Source: Neobacillus drentensis (GTDB lineage: Bacteria > Bacillota > Bacilli > Bacillales > Cytobacillaceae). From it: a stretch of DNA of 64,000 nucleotides. The stretch spans positions 5,396,501-5,460,500 of the forward strand of contig NZ_CP091110.1 of the NCBI RefSeq assembly GCF_021560175.1, given 5' to 3'. Within the stretch, counting starts at the first letter, position 1. Every line of letters begins with the position of its first letter. The notes below the pieces were generated by a model, which worked only from the letters and a program-made list of their open reading frames with translations, ran no database searches and had not been told where the DNA came from. Both the position numbers and the translations under genes were made by a program. Below are positions 1 through 10,300 of this stretch, piece after piece.

Positions 1-2565
1 ATCTAAAATATAGAACGTTTTCCCATTTGAACGGCGATGCAGTTCAGAGGCAAGCTTGACACGCTGGGCCTCGCCTCCTGAAAGAGTGGTCGCCGGCTGG
101 CCAAGCTTCACATAGCCTAGTCCAACATCCATAATGGTCTGCAGCTTCCGGCTGATTTTTGGAATATTTTCAAAAAATTCAACTGCCACTTCTACAGTCA
201 TATCAAGAATATCAGCAATATTTTTTCCTTTATATTTCACTTCCAGCGTTTCACGGTTATAACGTTTGCCGTGGCATACCTCGCACGGAACGTAGACATC
301 TGGTAAAAAGTGCATTTCGATTTTGATAATTCCGTCCCCACGGCAGGCCTCACAGCGGCCGCCCTTCACATTAAAACTAAAGCGGCCTTTCTTATACCCG
401 CGCACCTTCGCTTCATTCGTTGAAGCAAACACATCACGGACATCATCGAAGACCCCAGTATACGTGGCCGGATTTGAGCGCGGTGTTCGGCCAATCGGCG
501 ACTGGTCAATATCAATGACCTTTTCTAAATGCTCCATTCCCTTCACCGCTTTGTGTGCTCCCGGCTTGGTTTTGGCACGATTGAGCTTTTGCGCCAAGGA
601 TTTATGAAGGATTTCATTAATAAGCGTACTTTTCCCGGATCCGGATACCCCCGTCACAGCGATAAACAGACCAAGCGGAAACTTTACATTTACATTTTTT
701 AAATTATTTTCAGATGCCCCTTTCACTTCAATAAAGCGGCCATCCGGCTTGCGGCGCTCAAGCGGCAGAGGGATGAATTTTTTCCCAGAAAGATATTGAC
801 CTGTCAGTGAGTTCGGGTCGGCCATTACTTCTGCCGGAGTCCCGGCAGACACAACTTCACCGCCATGAATACCGGCACCCGGACCAATATCAATCAGATA
901 ATCGGCCGCAAGCATCGTGTCTTCATCGTGTTCCACGACAATCAAGGTATTGCCAATATCACGCATGTTTTGCATCGTACCGATTAACCGGTCATTATCG
1001 CGCTGGTGAAGACCAATCGACGGCTCATCCAAAATGTAGAGCACACCTGTTAACCGTGAACCAATCTGGGTAGCCAAACGAATCCGCTGGGCTTCACCCC
1101 CGGAAAGTGTCCCCGCGGTACGGCTAAGGGTCAAATAATCCAGACCCACGTTAATTAAGAAACCGAGCCGTTCATTAATTTCACGGAAGATCAGGGCAGC
1201 AATTTGCATTTCTTTTTCAGAAAGCGTTAATTCCGAAAAAAATTGATCAGCATCTTTAATCGATAGGTCGGTTACTTGAGAAATATGGAACCCGTTAATT
1301 AACACGGCCAGCGATTCTTTTTTCAAGCGGTAGCCTTTACAGGTCGGACACGGCTGCTGACCCATGTATTTTTCCATTTGTTCACGGATAAAGTCTGAGC
1401 TTGTTTCCTTATAGCGGCGCTCGACATTCCGCATCACACCTTCAAATTGGATATGACCCTCACGAAGCTGCCCAAAATCATTTTCATAACGAAAATAAAT
1501 TTTGTCTTTTCCGGAGCCATAAAGAACTTTTTCCATTTGGTGTTCGGGGATATCTTTAACTGGAATATCCATATCAATTCCGTAATGATCACAGACCGCT
1601 TGAAGCAGCTGCGGATAATATTGCGAACTGGTTGGCTCCCACGGGGCAATCGCATGCTGTTTTAGCGTCAGTTCCTTATTAGGGATGACTAAGTCAAGAT
1701 CGACTTCCAGTTTGGAGCCGAGTCCGTCGCATTCAGGGCAGGCCCCGAATGGACTGTTAAAGGAAAACATCCGTGGTTCTAATTCACCAATCGAAAAACC
1801 GCAGATCGGACAAGCATGGTTCTCACTGAACAATAACTCTTCCTCACCCATTACATCGACGATAACGTTACCTTCCCCCAGCTTTAAGGCCGATTCAAGC
1901 GAATCAGCGACACGGGCTGCGACGCCTTCTTTGATGACAATTCGGTCGACTACCACTTCAATCGAGTGCTTCTTATTTTTATCTAATTCGATTTCATCAC
2001 CAAGATCAAGCATTTCGCCGTCCACACGAATCCGGACGAACCCTTGCTTTTTGATATCTTCCAATACCTTTACATGGGCCCCTTTTCGGCCTGATATCAC
2101 GGGTGCGAGGATTTGCATTTTGGTTCGTTCTGGATAGACTATAATCCGGTCGACCATCTGCTCAATCGTTTGGGATGTGATTTCAATACCATGATTCGGA
2201 CAAGTTGGGTGTCCGACTCTTGCAAAAAGTAATCGTAAATAATCATAGATTTCCGTTACCGTCCCCACTGTAGAGCGCGGGTTGCGGCTTGTTGTTTTTT
2301 GATCAATCGAAATGGCCGGAGATAGTCCTTCAATCATATCAACATCAGGCTTATCCATTTGACCGAGAAATTGGCGGGCATACGCTGATAGAGATTCCAC
2401 ATAGCGGCGCTGCCCTTCTGCATAAATCGTATCAAATGCGAGCGAGGACTTCCCTGAACCGGAAAGTCCCGTCAGTACAACAAGCTTATCTCTCGGAATG
2501 GTGACATCTATATTTTTCAAATTGTGGGCGCGGGCGCCTTTCACAATCAGTTTTTCCATTGCCAT
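1..2565 (-). CDS. uvrA: UvrA, excinuclease ABC subunit A (partial)
   Basis: ATPase and damage-sensing subunit of nucleotide excision repair; it loads UvrB on damaged DNA. The window holds the first 855 codons; the family is usually about 950 residues, so the end, including the last ATPase motifs, is off the edge. Visible are the N-terminal Walker A GLSGSGKSS near residue 33, a zinc site with CPIC and CPEC pairs, the ABC signature LSGGEAQRIRLA of the first half, a second Walker A GVSGSGKSTL, and the CEAC/CEVC zinc site of the second half. The start is taken at MAMEK because AAGGATG lies just upstream inside the end of uvrB. The gap to uvrB is 7 bases, so the two are one operon. Confidence 0.97.
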   Translation of the reverse strand, partial: MAMEKLIVKGARAHNLKNIDVTIPRDKLVVLTGLSGSGKSSLAFDTIYAEGQRRYVESLSAYARQFLGQMDKPDVDMIEGLSPAISIDQKTTSRNPRSTVGTVTEIYDYLRLLFARVGHPTCPNHGIEITSQTIEQMVDRIIVYPERTKMQILAPVISGRKGAHVKVLEDIKKQGFVRIRVDGEMLDLGDEIELDKNKKHSIEVVVDRIVIKEGVAARVADSLESALKLGEGNVIVDVMGEEELLFSENHACPICGFSIGELEPRMFSFNSPFGACPECDGLGSKLEVDLDLVIPNKELTLKQHAIAPWEPTSSQYYPQLLQAVCDHYGIDMDIPVKDIPEHQMEKVLYGSGKDKIYFRYENDFGQLREGHIQFEGVMRNVERRYKETSSDFIREQMEKYMGQQPCPTCKGYRLKKESLAVLINGFHISQVTDLSIKDADQFFSELTLSEKEMQIAALIFREINERLGFLINVGLDYLTLSRTAGTLSGGEAQRIRLATQIGSRLTGVLYILDEPSIGLHQRDNDRLIGTMQNMRDIGNTLIVVEHDEDTMLAADYLIDIGPGAGIHGGEVVSAGTPAEVMADPNSLTGQYLSGKKFIPLPLERRKPDGRFIEVKGASENNLKNVNVKFPLGLFIAVTGVSGSGKSTLINEILHKSLAQKLNRAKTKPGAHKAVKGMEHLEKVIDIDQSPIGRTPRSNPATYTGVFDDVRDVFASTNEAKVRGYKKGRFSFNVKGGRCEACRGDGIIKIEMHFLPDVYVPCEVCHGKRYNRETLEVKYKGKNIADILDMTVEVAVEFFENIPKISRKLQTIMDVGLGYVKLGQPATTLSGGEAQRVKLASELHRRSNGKTFYILD

Positions 2566-2572
2566 ATTACCG

Positions 2573-4552
2573 TCATCCTTCCGCTTTCAATTCCAATAAT
2601 AAATCACGAAGCTCGGCAGCACGTTCGAAATTGAGTGCCTTTGCTTCTGCCTTCATTTCTTTTTCCATCGTCATGATTAGTTTTTCTCGTTCCTTCTTAC
2701 TCATCTTGCCGAAGGATGCTGCTGGTTTGTATTCTTCCTGATCCTCAGCCGCTTGGGTCGCACGAATGACATCACGGATTTCCTTTTGAATGGTCTGCGG
2801 TGTAATCCCGTGTTTTTCGTTGTATTCCTCTTGGATCGCCCGGCGCCGCTTCGTTTCACTAATCGCCAGCTCCATCGAATTGGTGATTCGATCGGCATAC
2901 ATAATCACATGGCCATTGGCATTTCGGGCGGCCCGGCCGATCGTTTGAATTAACGACCGTTCCGAACGCAGGAAGCCTTCTTTGTCCGCATCGAGAATCG
3001 TGATCAGGGAAACCTCAGGAATATCAAGTCCTTCCCGGAGCAAGTTGATCCCGATCAGAACGTCATATTTTCCAAGACGCAGCTCGCGGATAATTTCAAT
3101 CCGCTCGAGTGTTTTGACTTCTGAATGTAAATATTGAACCTTAATTCCAATCTCTTTTAAGTAATCGGTTAAGTCCTCTGACATTTTTTTCGTTAATGTC
3201 GTCACAAGGACACGTTCATTTTTCTTCACTCGATCTTGTATTTCACCAATTAAATCATCAATTTGCCCTTCAATTGGACGAACCTCAATCGTTGGATCAA
3301 GCAATCCTGTCGGGCGGATAATTTGCTCGATCATTTCCGGTGTATGCTCAAGCTCATATGGTCCTGGTGTGGCCGAGACAAATATCGCATTATGCACATG
3401 CTTATCAAATTCTTCAAAGGTAAGCGGCCGGTTATCAAGTGCGGATGGGAGGCGGAAGCCGTGGTCGACTAATACCTGTTTTCGCGCCTTGTCACCATTA
3501 AACATACCCCTGATTTGCGGTAAGGTAACATGCGACTCATCGACGATCAACAGGAAATCTTCCGGGAAATAATCTAGCAAGGTATACGGAGTGGACCCTG
3601 GCGGCCGTAATGTCAAGTGACGGGAATAGTTTTCGATTCCTGAGCAAAAGCCCATTTCCCTCATCATTTCTAGATCATAGCGTGTACGCTGTTCAATCCG
3701 TTGTGCTTCAAGCAATTTATCTTCCGCTCTTAATTCGGCAAGCCGTTCTTCCAGTTCTTTTTCAATATTTTCAATGGCTACCCGCATTTTCTCTTCGCGT
3801 GTTACGAAGTGGGAGGCCGGGAAAATGGCAATGTGTGAGCGTTCGCCGATAATTTCACCTGTTAAGGCATCGACTTCGCGAATCCGGTCAATTTCGTCTC
3901 CAAAGAATTCAACACGAACACAGTGTTCATCACGGGAAACGGGGAAAATCTCAACAACATCACCGCGGACACGGAAGGTTCCTCGTTTAAAATCAATATC
4001 GTTTCGTTCATATTGGATATCTACAAGGCGATGCAGGAGTTGATTGCGTTCGATTTCCATCCCAGTACGGAGAGATACAACCATCTCGCGGTATTCTTCC
4101 GGAGAACCGAGACCATAGATACAAGAAACACTGGCAATGATGATGACATCTTTCCGTTCAAATAAGGATGAGGTCGCCGAGTGGCGCAGTTTATCAATTT
4201 CATCATTAATACTGGCATCTTTTTCGATGAAGGTATCGGTTTGTGGTACATAAGCTTCCGGCTGATAGTAATCATAATAGCTGACGAAGTATTCGACTGC
4301 ATTGTTTGGAAAAAAGTCTTTAAATTCACTGTATAGCTGACCGGCCAGCGTTTTATTATGGGCGATCACAAGGGTCGGTTTGTTCACTTCTTTTATGACG
4401 TTCGAAACGGTAAAGGTCTTCCCTGTTCCGGTCGCACCAAGCAGGGTCTGATGACGTTTATTGTTTTTAATTCCTTCCACTAACTGGCGAATCGCTTCTG
4501 GCTGGTCACCTTGTGGAGAGTACTTTGAAACTAATTCAAATTGATCATTCAC
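2573..4552 (-). CDS. uvrB: UvrB, excinuclease ABC subunit B
   Basis: DEAD-type helicase-like subunit that verifies damage and recruits UvrC. The 659 residues match the family length. Motifs in order: Walker A GATGTGKTFT near residue 40, the damage-probing beta-hairpin region around YYDYYQPEAYVP near 92, the DESHV box, the SATPG motif, helicase motif VI QTIGRAARN, and a C-terminal UVR domain (LNFERAAELRDLL) that binds UvrC. The start is GTG, chosen because GGGAGGAAAT lies seven bases upstream. It precedes uvrA. A LexA-like site sits about 140 bases upstream, consistent with SOS control known for Bacillus uvrB, but the site is imperfect. Confidence 0.98.
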   Translation of the reverse strand: MNDQFELVSKYSPQGDQPEAIRQLVEGIKNNKRHQTLLGATGTGKTFTVSNVIKEVNKPTLVIAHNKTLAGQLYSEFKDFFPNNAVEYFVSYYDYYQPEAYVPQTDTFIEKDASINDEIDKLRHSATSSLFERKDVIIIASVSCIYGLGSPEEYREMVVSLRTGMEIERNQLLHRLVDIQYERNDIDFKRGTFRVRGDVVEIFPVSRDEHCVRVEFFGDEIDRIREVDALTGEIIGERSHIAIFPASHFVTREEKMRVAIENIEKELEERLAELRAEDKLLEAQRIEQRTRYDLEMMREMGFCSGIENYSRHLTLRPPGSTPYTLLDYFPEDFLLIVDESHVTLPQIRGMFNGDKARKQVLVDHGFRLPSALDNRPLTFEEFDKHVHNAIFVSATPGPYELEHTPEMIEQIIRPTGLLDPTIEVRPIEGQIDDLIGEIQDRVKKNERVLVTTLTKKMSEDLTDYLKEIGIKVQYLHSEVKTLERIEIIRELRLGKYDVLIGINLLREGLDIPEVSLITILDADKEGFLRSERSLIQTIGRAARNANGHVIMYADRITNSMELAISETKRRRAIQEEYNEKHGITPQTIQKEIRDVIRATQAAEDQEEYKPAASFGKMSKKEREKLIMTMEKEMKAEAKALNFERAAELRDLLLELKAEG

Positions 4553-4692
4553 AATTTATTTCCTCCCGTAAAAAGTATCACACTCAAAGCTTTCATTCTA
4601 TTTATGATCCGGGATGGTGCTAGATAAGTGCGTTCTCGAAATTTGCATATTAACATTCTACCACAATCCCCCAAAAACAAACCAATAATATG

Positions 4693-4706
4693 CGAACGAA
4701 TATTCG
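4693..4706 (-). promoter_or_regulatory. LexA/DinR-like box upstream of uvrB
   Basis: CGAACGAATATTCG resembles the Bacillus LexA consensus CGAAC-RNRY-GTTYC, with one mismatch in the second half-site (ATTC for GTTC) and one at the last base. It lies inside the perfect dyad AACGAAT/ATTCGTT. A TAGAAT -10-like hexamer lies between it and the uvrB start, without a good -35. SOS regulation is expected for uvrB in the family; use of this particular site is inferred. Confidence 0.4.
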
Positions 4707-4747
4707 TTTTTTCATATTTCCTACGCAAATATAAACGGTTCGTTTTT

Positions 4748-4844
4748 TTATCGGCGGTTTTGAGTAAGTTATCAGCGGTTTCATGGAATTTATCGGCGGT
4801 TTCATGGAGTTTATCGGCGGTTTTTGTGCATTTATCGGCGAAAC
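4748..4844. repeat. 21-bp phased array A (TTATCGGCGGTTT)
   Basis: Five copies of TTATCGGCGGTTT or close variants start at 4748, 4769, 4790, 4811 and 4832, each exactly 21 bases apart, while the 8-base linkers vary. It fills the space between the csbA terminator and the uvrB promoter region. Because 21 is divisible by three, frames crossing it stay open on both strands and give seven-residue repeats (LSAVSW-type). No ribosome binding site supports translation. Confidence 0.85.
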
Positions 4845-4876
4845 AAAGAAAAGCCTGCCAGTTTCAAGGCAGACTT
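4843..4876 (-). terminator. Intrinsic terminator of csbA
   Basis: On the minus strand AAGTCTGCC pairs with GGCAGGCTT around an 8-base loop (one mismatch) and is followed by TTCTTTG. It lies a few bases beyond the csbA stop. Confidence 0.75.
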
Positions 4877-4881
4877 CGTTT

Positions 4882-5121
4882 CTAACTATTCTTAACCTCA
4901 CGCGGTCTCATCTTGGCTGCCAGCCAGAAGCCGGCCGTAAGCGAAAAGGCATCAATAACAATCAGGTAAAAGGTGTCCGTATAGCCTTTGTAAACAGACC
5001 CGGCAATGAGTGCCACGGTTAAAACAAGGCCGATAACGCGATTGTAAGTGACCCGAGAAAAAAGTAAAACCAGCAATCCGGGCATCGTTAGTGCCGAAAA
5101 TATCCTAATCATCTCAAACAT
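4882..5121 (-). CDS. csbA: CsbA family small membrane protein
   Basis: A 79-residue integral membrane protein of the CsbA (DUF2198) family, function unknown. It has three hydrophobic segments (roughly residues 8-20, 27-44 and 49-68) and a basic tail. In B. subtilis csbA is a sigma-B dependent gene directly upstream of uvrB, and the same order here supports the call. The start follows GAGGTG at good spacing. A weak sigma-B-like pair can be imagined upstream but is too poor to annotate. The gene ends at its own terminator, so uvrB is probably transcribed separately. Confidence 0.88.
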   Translation of the reverse strand: MFEMIRIFSALTMPGLLVLLFSRVTYNRVIGLVLTVALIAGSVYKGYTDTFYLIVIDAFSLTAGFWLAAKMRPREVKNS

Positions 5122-5192
5122 GGGTACACCTCACTTATAAAACTCGTTAATTTATTCTAAAAAGATATCCATAAAATTGCAACCAAAATCGC

Positions 5193-6644
5193 TTAATCCG
5201 CTGCGTTTTTTAAACGGAAATCAGTCTTTTGCTGCGATAATAGACTAACAATAATAAAGCCCAGCAATGACAGCACAATTGGCAGGACAACCGTATGCAG
5301 TCCAAAGGCATTCGGATAAAAACGATCTAATAGAATATAAGAACCCATTCCAATAATCATCGACGTGATTGCTCCGTACTTATTGCCCTTACTCCAATAC
5401 AAGCCTAGAACTACCGGCCAAATAAACACCGATTCCAGTCCGCCAAAGGAAAATAGATTCAGCCAGACAATTAAATCAGGCGGGCTTAATGCGAGAATAA
5501 TCACGATAATCCCAATAATCGCGGTTACACTGAAACTTACTTTTTTGATTTGTTTGTCCGCAGCATCGGGCTTAATATAATTCAAATAGATATCCTTTAC
5601 CAAAGCCGAGCTCACCAAGATCAGTAAAGCATCGACGGTCGACATAATCGCAGCCATTGGGGCCGCCAGCACAATCCCGGCTACAAACGGAGGCAATACT
5701 TTCATGGATAACAGAGGCATAACGGTATCCCCAATTTTCACCCCAGGAAGCACGGGCCGGGCAAACACACCAATCAAATGCATTCCCAGCATGATAAAGC
5801 CGACGACAACCGTCCCAATAATAATGGCATTATGCATTGCTTTTGAGTTTTTATAGGACATCGCTCGGACCGTGATTTGCGGCAGTCCGACAACCCCAAC
5901 ACCAACCAAAATCCAAAACGACGAAACGTAGGCAGGCGTTAAATTATGCTGTGCACCAAACGGGCTGATGAGGTTCGGATTCTCTGCAGCTAAATCAGAA
6001 ATGATGTTTGAAATCCCGCCGCCCGCTTTAATCGTCGCAATCAAAAGGATCAGTGTTCCCACAAACATCACAACACCTTGGACCGTATCTGTAAGTGCAA
6101 CCGCACGAAAGCCGCCGACAATAACAAAGACGAGCACGGAAAAAGCAAAAATGAGTAAGGCAGTCGTATATGGCATGCCGGTCAGCGATTCCACCAAGCG
6201 GGCGCCGCCAATCCACTGTGCCGTCATCGATGAAAAAAGGAAAATAATAATACTCGCGGCGGACAGAATCACAACCGTTTTACTTTTATATCGTTCTTTT
6301 AGAAAATCGATTAGGGTGATCGCTTTATACTGCCGAGCCACAATCGCAAATTTCTTTCCAAGAACCATTAGCGTAAAATAACCGGTGACCAGCTGGGCCA
6401 TGGCAAGAAGAACCCAGCCCAATCCTTGCGTATAGGCAATTCCAGGTCCGCCGATAAAACTGCTGGCACTTCCATAAGTGGCCACCATCGTCATGGCCAA
6501 GATGAAGCCGCCCATCTGCCGTTCCCCTAAAAAATATTCTTCTAGGAACGAGCTGGATTTTAGGACAAACTTATTCGACCAGATCCCCACTGCAAAAATA
6601 ATCAATAGAAAAATAATTAATGGTGTAATAACGGCCCAGTTCAC
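5193..6644 (-). CDS. panF: Sodium/pantothenate symporter
   Basis: Member of the sodium:solute symporter (SSS) family, taking up pantothenate with Na+. The 483 residues contain about 13 membrane segments; typical SSS features are SFLEEYFLGERQMGGF with the following TMVATYGSASSFIGGPG region, and GGFRAVALTDTVQGVVM. Length and N-terminal sequence fit PanF better than proline or sialate symporters. The start codon overlaps the stop of yhdT by four bases (ATGA), so translation is probably coupled. No clear terminator was seen before csbA. Substrate is assigned from family resemblance and the YhdT neighbour. Confidence 0.88.
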   Translation of the reverse strand: MNWAVITPLIIFLLIIFAVGIWSNKFVLKSSSFLEEYFLGERQMGGFILAMTMVATYGSASSFIGGPGIAYTQGLGWVLLAMAQLVTGYFTLMVLGKKFAIVARQYKAITLIDFLKERYKSKTVVILSAASIIIFLFSSMTAQWIGGARLVESLTGMPYTTALLIFAFSVLVFVIVGGFRAVALTDTVQGVVMFVGTLILLIATIKAGGGISNIISDLAAENPNLISPFGAQHNLTPAYVSSFWILVGVGVVGLPQITVRAMSYKNSKAMHNAIIIGTVVVGFIMLGMHLIGVFARPVLPGVKIGDTVMPLLSMKVLPPFVAGIVLAAPMAAIMSTVDALLILVSSALVKDIYLNYIKPDAADKQIKKVSFSVTAIIGIIVIILALSPPDLIVWLNLFSFGGLESVFIWPVVLGLYWSKGNKYGAITSMIIGMGSYILLDRFYPNAFGLHTVVLPIVLSLLGFIIVSLLSQQKTDFRLKNAAD

Positions 6645-6925
6645 TTGTTTTCCTCCTCATTTACTTCAAAGGGGATGTCCTTGAAGATGAATTTCACGGT
6701 CAAAATGACAAGGATAATCATGACGATGGAGCCGAGAATACAGCTGTAAAAGAACCAAGCCGGCAGACCAAACACGTATGTATAATCTTTGACATCAACA
6801 GAACCAAGCCCGTAGGCAAAGCCATACCAAATAATAAAATTAAGAATAACAAGAATAACTCCAATTAGTGCTTCCTTATGGGCAATCTTAAAACGCTTGT
6901 CTAGAGAATCCACAGATTTTTTCAC
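6641..6925 (-). CDS. yhdT: YhdT family small membrane protein
   Basis: A 94-residue protein with two hydrophobic segments (about 20-40 and 55-80) and charged ends, matching the YhdT/DUF997 family. YhdT is regularly found just upstream of panF and is thought to accompany the symporter, though its role is not established. The four-base overlap with panF repeats the arrangement seen in other bacteria. Upstream, before the 7.1 kb repeat, there is AT-rich DNA that should hold the promoter; no convincing -35/-10 pair was identified. Confidence 0.85.
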   Translation of the reverse strand: MKKSVDSLDKRFKIAHKEALIGVILVILNFIIWYGFAYGLGSVDVKDYTYVFGLPAWFFYSCILGSIVMIILVILTVKFIFKDIPFEVNEEENK

Positions 6926-7127
6926 ACTTTTACACCCCTAGTATGGATCTATATTTAGTTTGAATTTTTACCAGATTAAAACATTTTACCACAAACACTG
7001 AAAAAACCTTACTAACATGCGTATTAAATAAGGAGAAACCATGCATTTTTTACATTTGTAAAAAAAAATTTCAAAAATAAAACAGATGCAGACCCAAAAA
7101 GAAGATGATGAATAATTTTTTCACACT

Positions 7128-7260
7128 CTGTTGATTGGAGCGGAAGGCGCGAAGACTCCTGCGGGAGTACGGGGCAGGGGAGACCCCGCAGGAGCGCAGC
7201 GACGAGGAGGCTCCCCGTACCGCCCGCGGAAAGCGAAGCGCCTAGAGCGGAAATCAACAG
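7128..7260. repeat. 133-bp structured dispersed repeat, full copy
   Basis: GC-rich element in AT-rich surroundings, bounded by perfect 9-base inverted repeats CTGTTGATT (7128-7136) and AATCAACAG (7252-7260). The interior holds further complementary blocks (CTCCTGCGGGAG, GACCCCGCAGGAG, CCGCCCGCGGAAAG), so the transcript could fold extensively. It resembles a palindromic intergenic repeat widespread in Bacillus-type genomes. A truncated copy with the same right end lies at 16825-16854. ORFs across it are not credible genes. It fills the 409-base space between yhdT and the RND gene together with the adjacent terminator. Confidence 0.8.
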
Positions 7261-7273
7261 ACTAGTTTAATGT

Positions 7274-7316
7274 ATAAAAAAAGTGGGTGCCCCCAAAAAT
7301 TTTGGGACACCCACTT
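7274..7316 (-). terminator. Intrinsic terminator of the RND transporter gene
   Basis: On the minus strand AAGTGGGTGTCCC pairs with GGGGCACCCACTT (one mismatch) and is followed by seven T residues, 17 bases beyond the stop codon of the RND gene. Confidence 0.85.
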
Positions 7317-7333
7317 GTTGTTCAATCATAACA

Positions 7334-10300
7334 TCAGCTAGCACTGCTTTGATTTGACGTATTCACATTTTTTGTCACAGTCTTTTTATGCAGCCATTCA
7401 TAAATAATAGGAATGATTATAAAGCTGTTAATAGTAGATGTAATCATACCACCTATTACGACAATACCCAGCGTTTGTGAAATAACTGTATCGGCATTAT
7501 GTGAAAATGCAAGCGGTAATAAGGTAAGGACCGTTGCGGCCGCCGTCATTAAGATTGGTCGAATCCTTGAAAGACTGCCAGTTAATACGGCATCTCTTAC
7601 AGGCATACCTTCTTTTCGATTTCTTTCAATCTTATCAATTAAGACAATACCGTTGGTTACGACAATACCTGTAAGCATTAAAATACCAATTAATGCTGCA
7701 AGATTCCATTCTCCGTGGAAAAGGATTAACGCGATTACCACACCACTTAACGCAAGTGGAATGCTTAAAAGTACGGCTAATGGTGCTCTCCATCCTTTGA
7801 AAATCGAAGAAGTAATGAGCAATACTAATAGAATTGAGAAAGCTACTGCAATGGACATATCAAAAATCATTTGTTTGACTTGTTCCGTGATTCCTCCCAA
7901 TGAATAGGTCACATCTTTAGGAAGTTTCATGCTGCTTAGAGCTTTGTCTGCTTGGCTTGACACTTTACTAATATCATTTGATGTAATCTGTGCGGTTACT
8001 AGAGCAAATGGTTGACCGTCTCTTTCGCTAATCGTTGAAGGAGACTGATCTTTTGAGATTTTCGCTAGTTGATCAAAACGAACTTTTTCACCATTACTTC
8101 CATTAATCGTTTCAGCAGCAAGAGATGCTAACACATCATCCGCAGAAGCATTAATTGTAATAGCAGAGTTTGTGCCTGAAGCAATTTGATCTAAATATTG
8201 GTCCACAGGAAGGGCTTTGTGATCAACCGTAATGGTTGCATCCTTAGATGCAGACATATAACGATTAATGACCGCTAGAATATCCGCCACTTTTACACCT
8301 TTCTTTTGAATGGCATTTTGGTCAAAAGTCACTTTGTATTTAGGTGAACCGTTGGTTAAATCAACCTTCCCATCCACACTTAGGTTGGCAATTTTTGATA
8401 AGTTCGTTCTTGCCTCTTGGGCTACTTGATCCAATGTTGCTTGATCTGAGCCAGTAAACAAGATGCGCATTTGTGAATCATCACCAGAAATATTTTGGCT
8501 TGTTACAGTATAAATGACGTTTTTAGATAGGGCCGGAAGCTGTGTTTGTAAATCTTTAATGACAGCATCAGCATCTTTTTCGTTTTTCAAAACAACAGCT
8601 AAGTTGGCCACGTTTGGATAGGTAATAAAGCCGCCGCCTTGGTCAAATACATCATCACTTTGAGGTGTCATGGTAGAACCAAAATTGGCTGAATAGGCAT
8701 CGACTTTTGGATTGTTCTTTAACGTTTTTTCAATTTTTTGAACTTCAGAATCTACTTCAATTAAAGTGCTTCCTTTAGGCAATTCAGCTTTAATGGCAAT
8801 TTGTCCGATTTTTCCACTAGGCAATAAACTTACTGGAAGAAAAGCTGAATAAATTCCAGAAGCTAAGAAGACTAGGATCGAAACAATAATCATTGCTTTT
8901 TTATGGTTAAACGCAGACTGCAATATTGGTTTCATTTTTGAATCGAGTTTAACCGTTTGCTGCTCTCTGTTTCCACCTTTCCAGCCCATAAAAGCAAGAG
9001 CAGGGATAACAAGCATCGCCACAAAGAAGGAAATGATTAAGGCAATGACGACTGACCAGGCGAATCCACTATATGAGGCACTGATGACGCCGCCCACAAA
9101 GGCGATTGGAATATAAACGGCAATCGTTGTGAGCGTAGAGCCCAATATCGCAGGAATCATTTCAGTTACAGACGATGCGAGAATAGAAAGCAAAGGTTTA
9201 TCTTTCGATTCCTCTCTTTTTCGATACATGTTGTCCAAAATAACAATCGAATCATCGACAATCCGTCCCATCGCTACAATCAAACCAGAAACCGTTAAAA
9301 TATTTAACGTGATCCCCATTGATTTTAAGAAAGCCGTTGTCGCTAACAATGAAATCGGAAGCGAAATGGCAATTAATAAGGTAGATCTTACATTTCGGAA
9401 AAAGAAGAACACACAGATCATCGAGAATAAGCATCCCAATAAACCTTCCCGAACTAATCCGAAAAGAGAGCTGTTTAATTCTTTTTCTCGGTCAAGTATT
9501 ACTTTGAACGAAACGTCTTTTGGATTTACGGTATCCAAGTGAAGGTGTGCAACACGGTCCTTGACTTGGTCAGCGACATCCGTGATATTGGCTGAAGGTG
9601 TTTTAATTACATTTAACGTAACACTTGGTGCCCCATTTGTTCTGGAGACGGTTTTAACGTCATTTAAAGAATGGGTAATGGTACCAAATGCGGAAACAGG
9701 AATGACCTTTCCTTCCTTATTCTTAATTGTTGCATTCTCCATTTGCTGCTCTGTTAATGGTAACCCATCAAAAGAAACGGGGATGGATAATTGATTGTTA
9801 ACAATATTTCCTTGTGGCATGGATGGAACAGCTAAAGCAAACGATTTATTGACATCATCCAAGGTTAATCCGTTTTTCACTAGATCTTTCATGCGGACAG
9901 TTAATACGTATCCATCCTTTGCTCCCCCTATGGCGGAGACATCCGCTATCCCAGGGACAGATTTTAATTGTTTTACAATCTCCTGTGTTGCAGTGGAACG
10001 CAGTGTTTGTTCATCTAATTTTGAACTTGTCACACTGTAAGTCAAAATTGGGAATGAACTAGTTGTTAATCTTGTTACCGAAGGAGTGCTTGTAATCGTT
10101 GACGGAAGATCTGCATTTGCTAAGGCTTTATTCACTTGATCTTCTGCCTGCTTCATATCTGTATTCATCGGAAAATACAGGCTCATAAACAATCCGCCAT
10201 CATAAGAAGTGGTTTCGACATCGGCTAAACCATCGACTGTTTTGACGGCACCCGCCAGACTATCGGTCACTTGCTGTTTTACCTGTGCAGCTTGATACCC

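Noticed and set aside
5122..5160. Sigma-B promoter for csbA
   Set aside because: The best pair upstream (GATTTT/GGATAT) has too many mismatches to annotate, although sigma-B control is known in B. subtilis.
7024..7257. 77-codon ORF on the minus strand
   Set aside because: It lies across the GC-rich palindromic repeat, as does a similar ORF start near 16851; no ribosome site.
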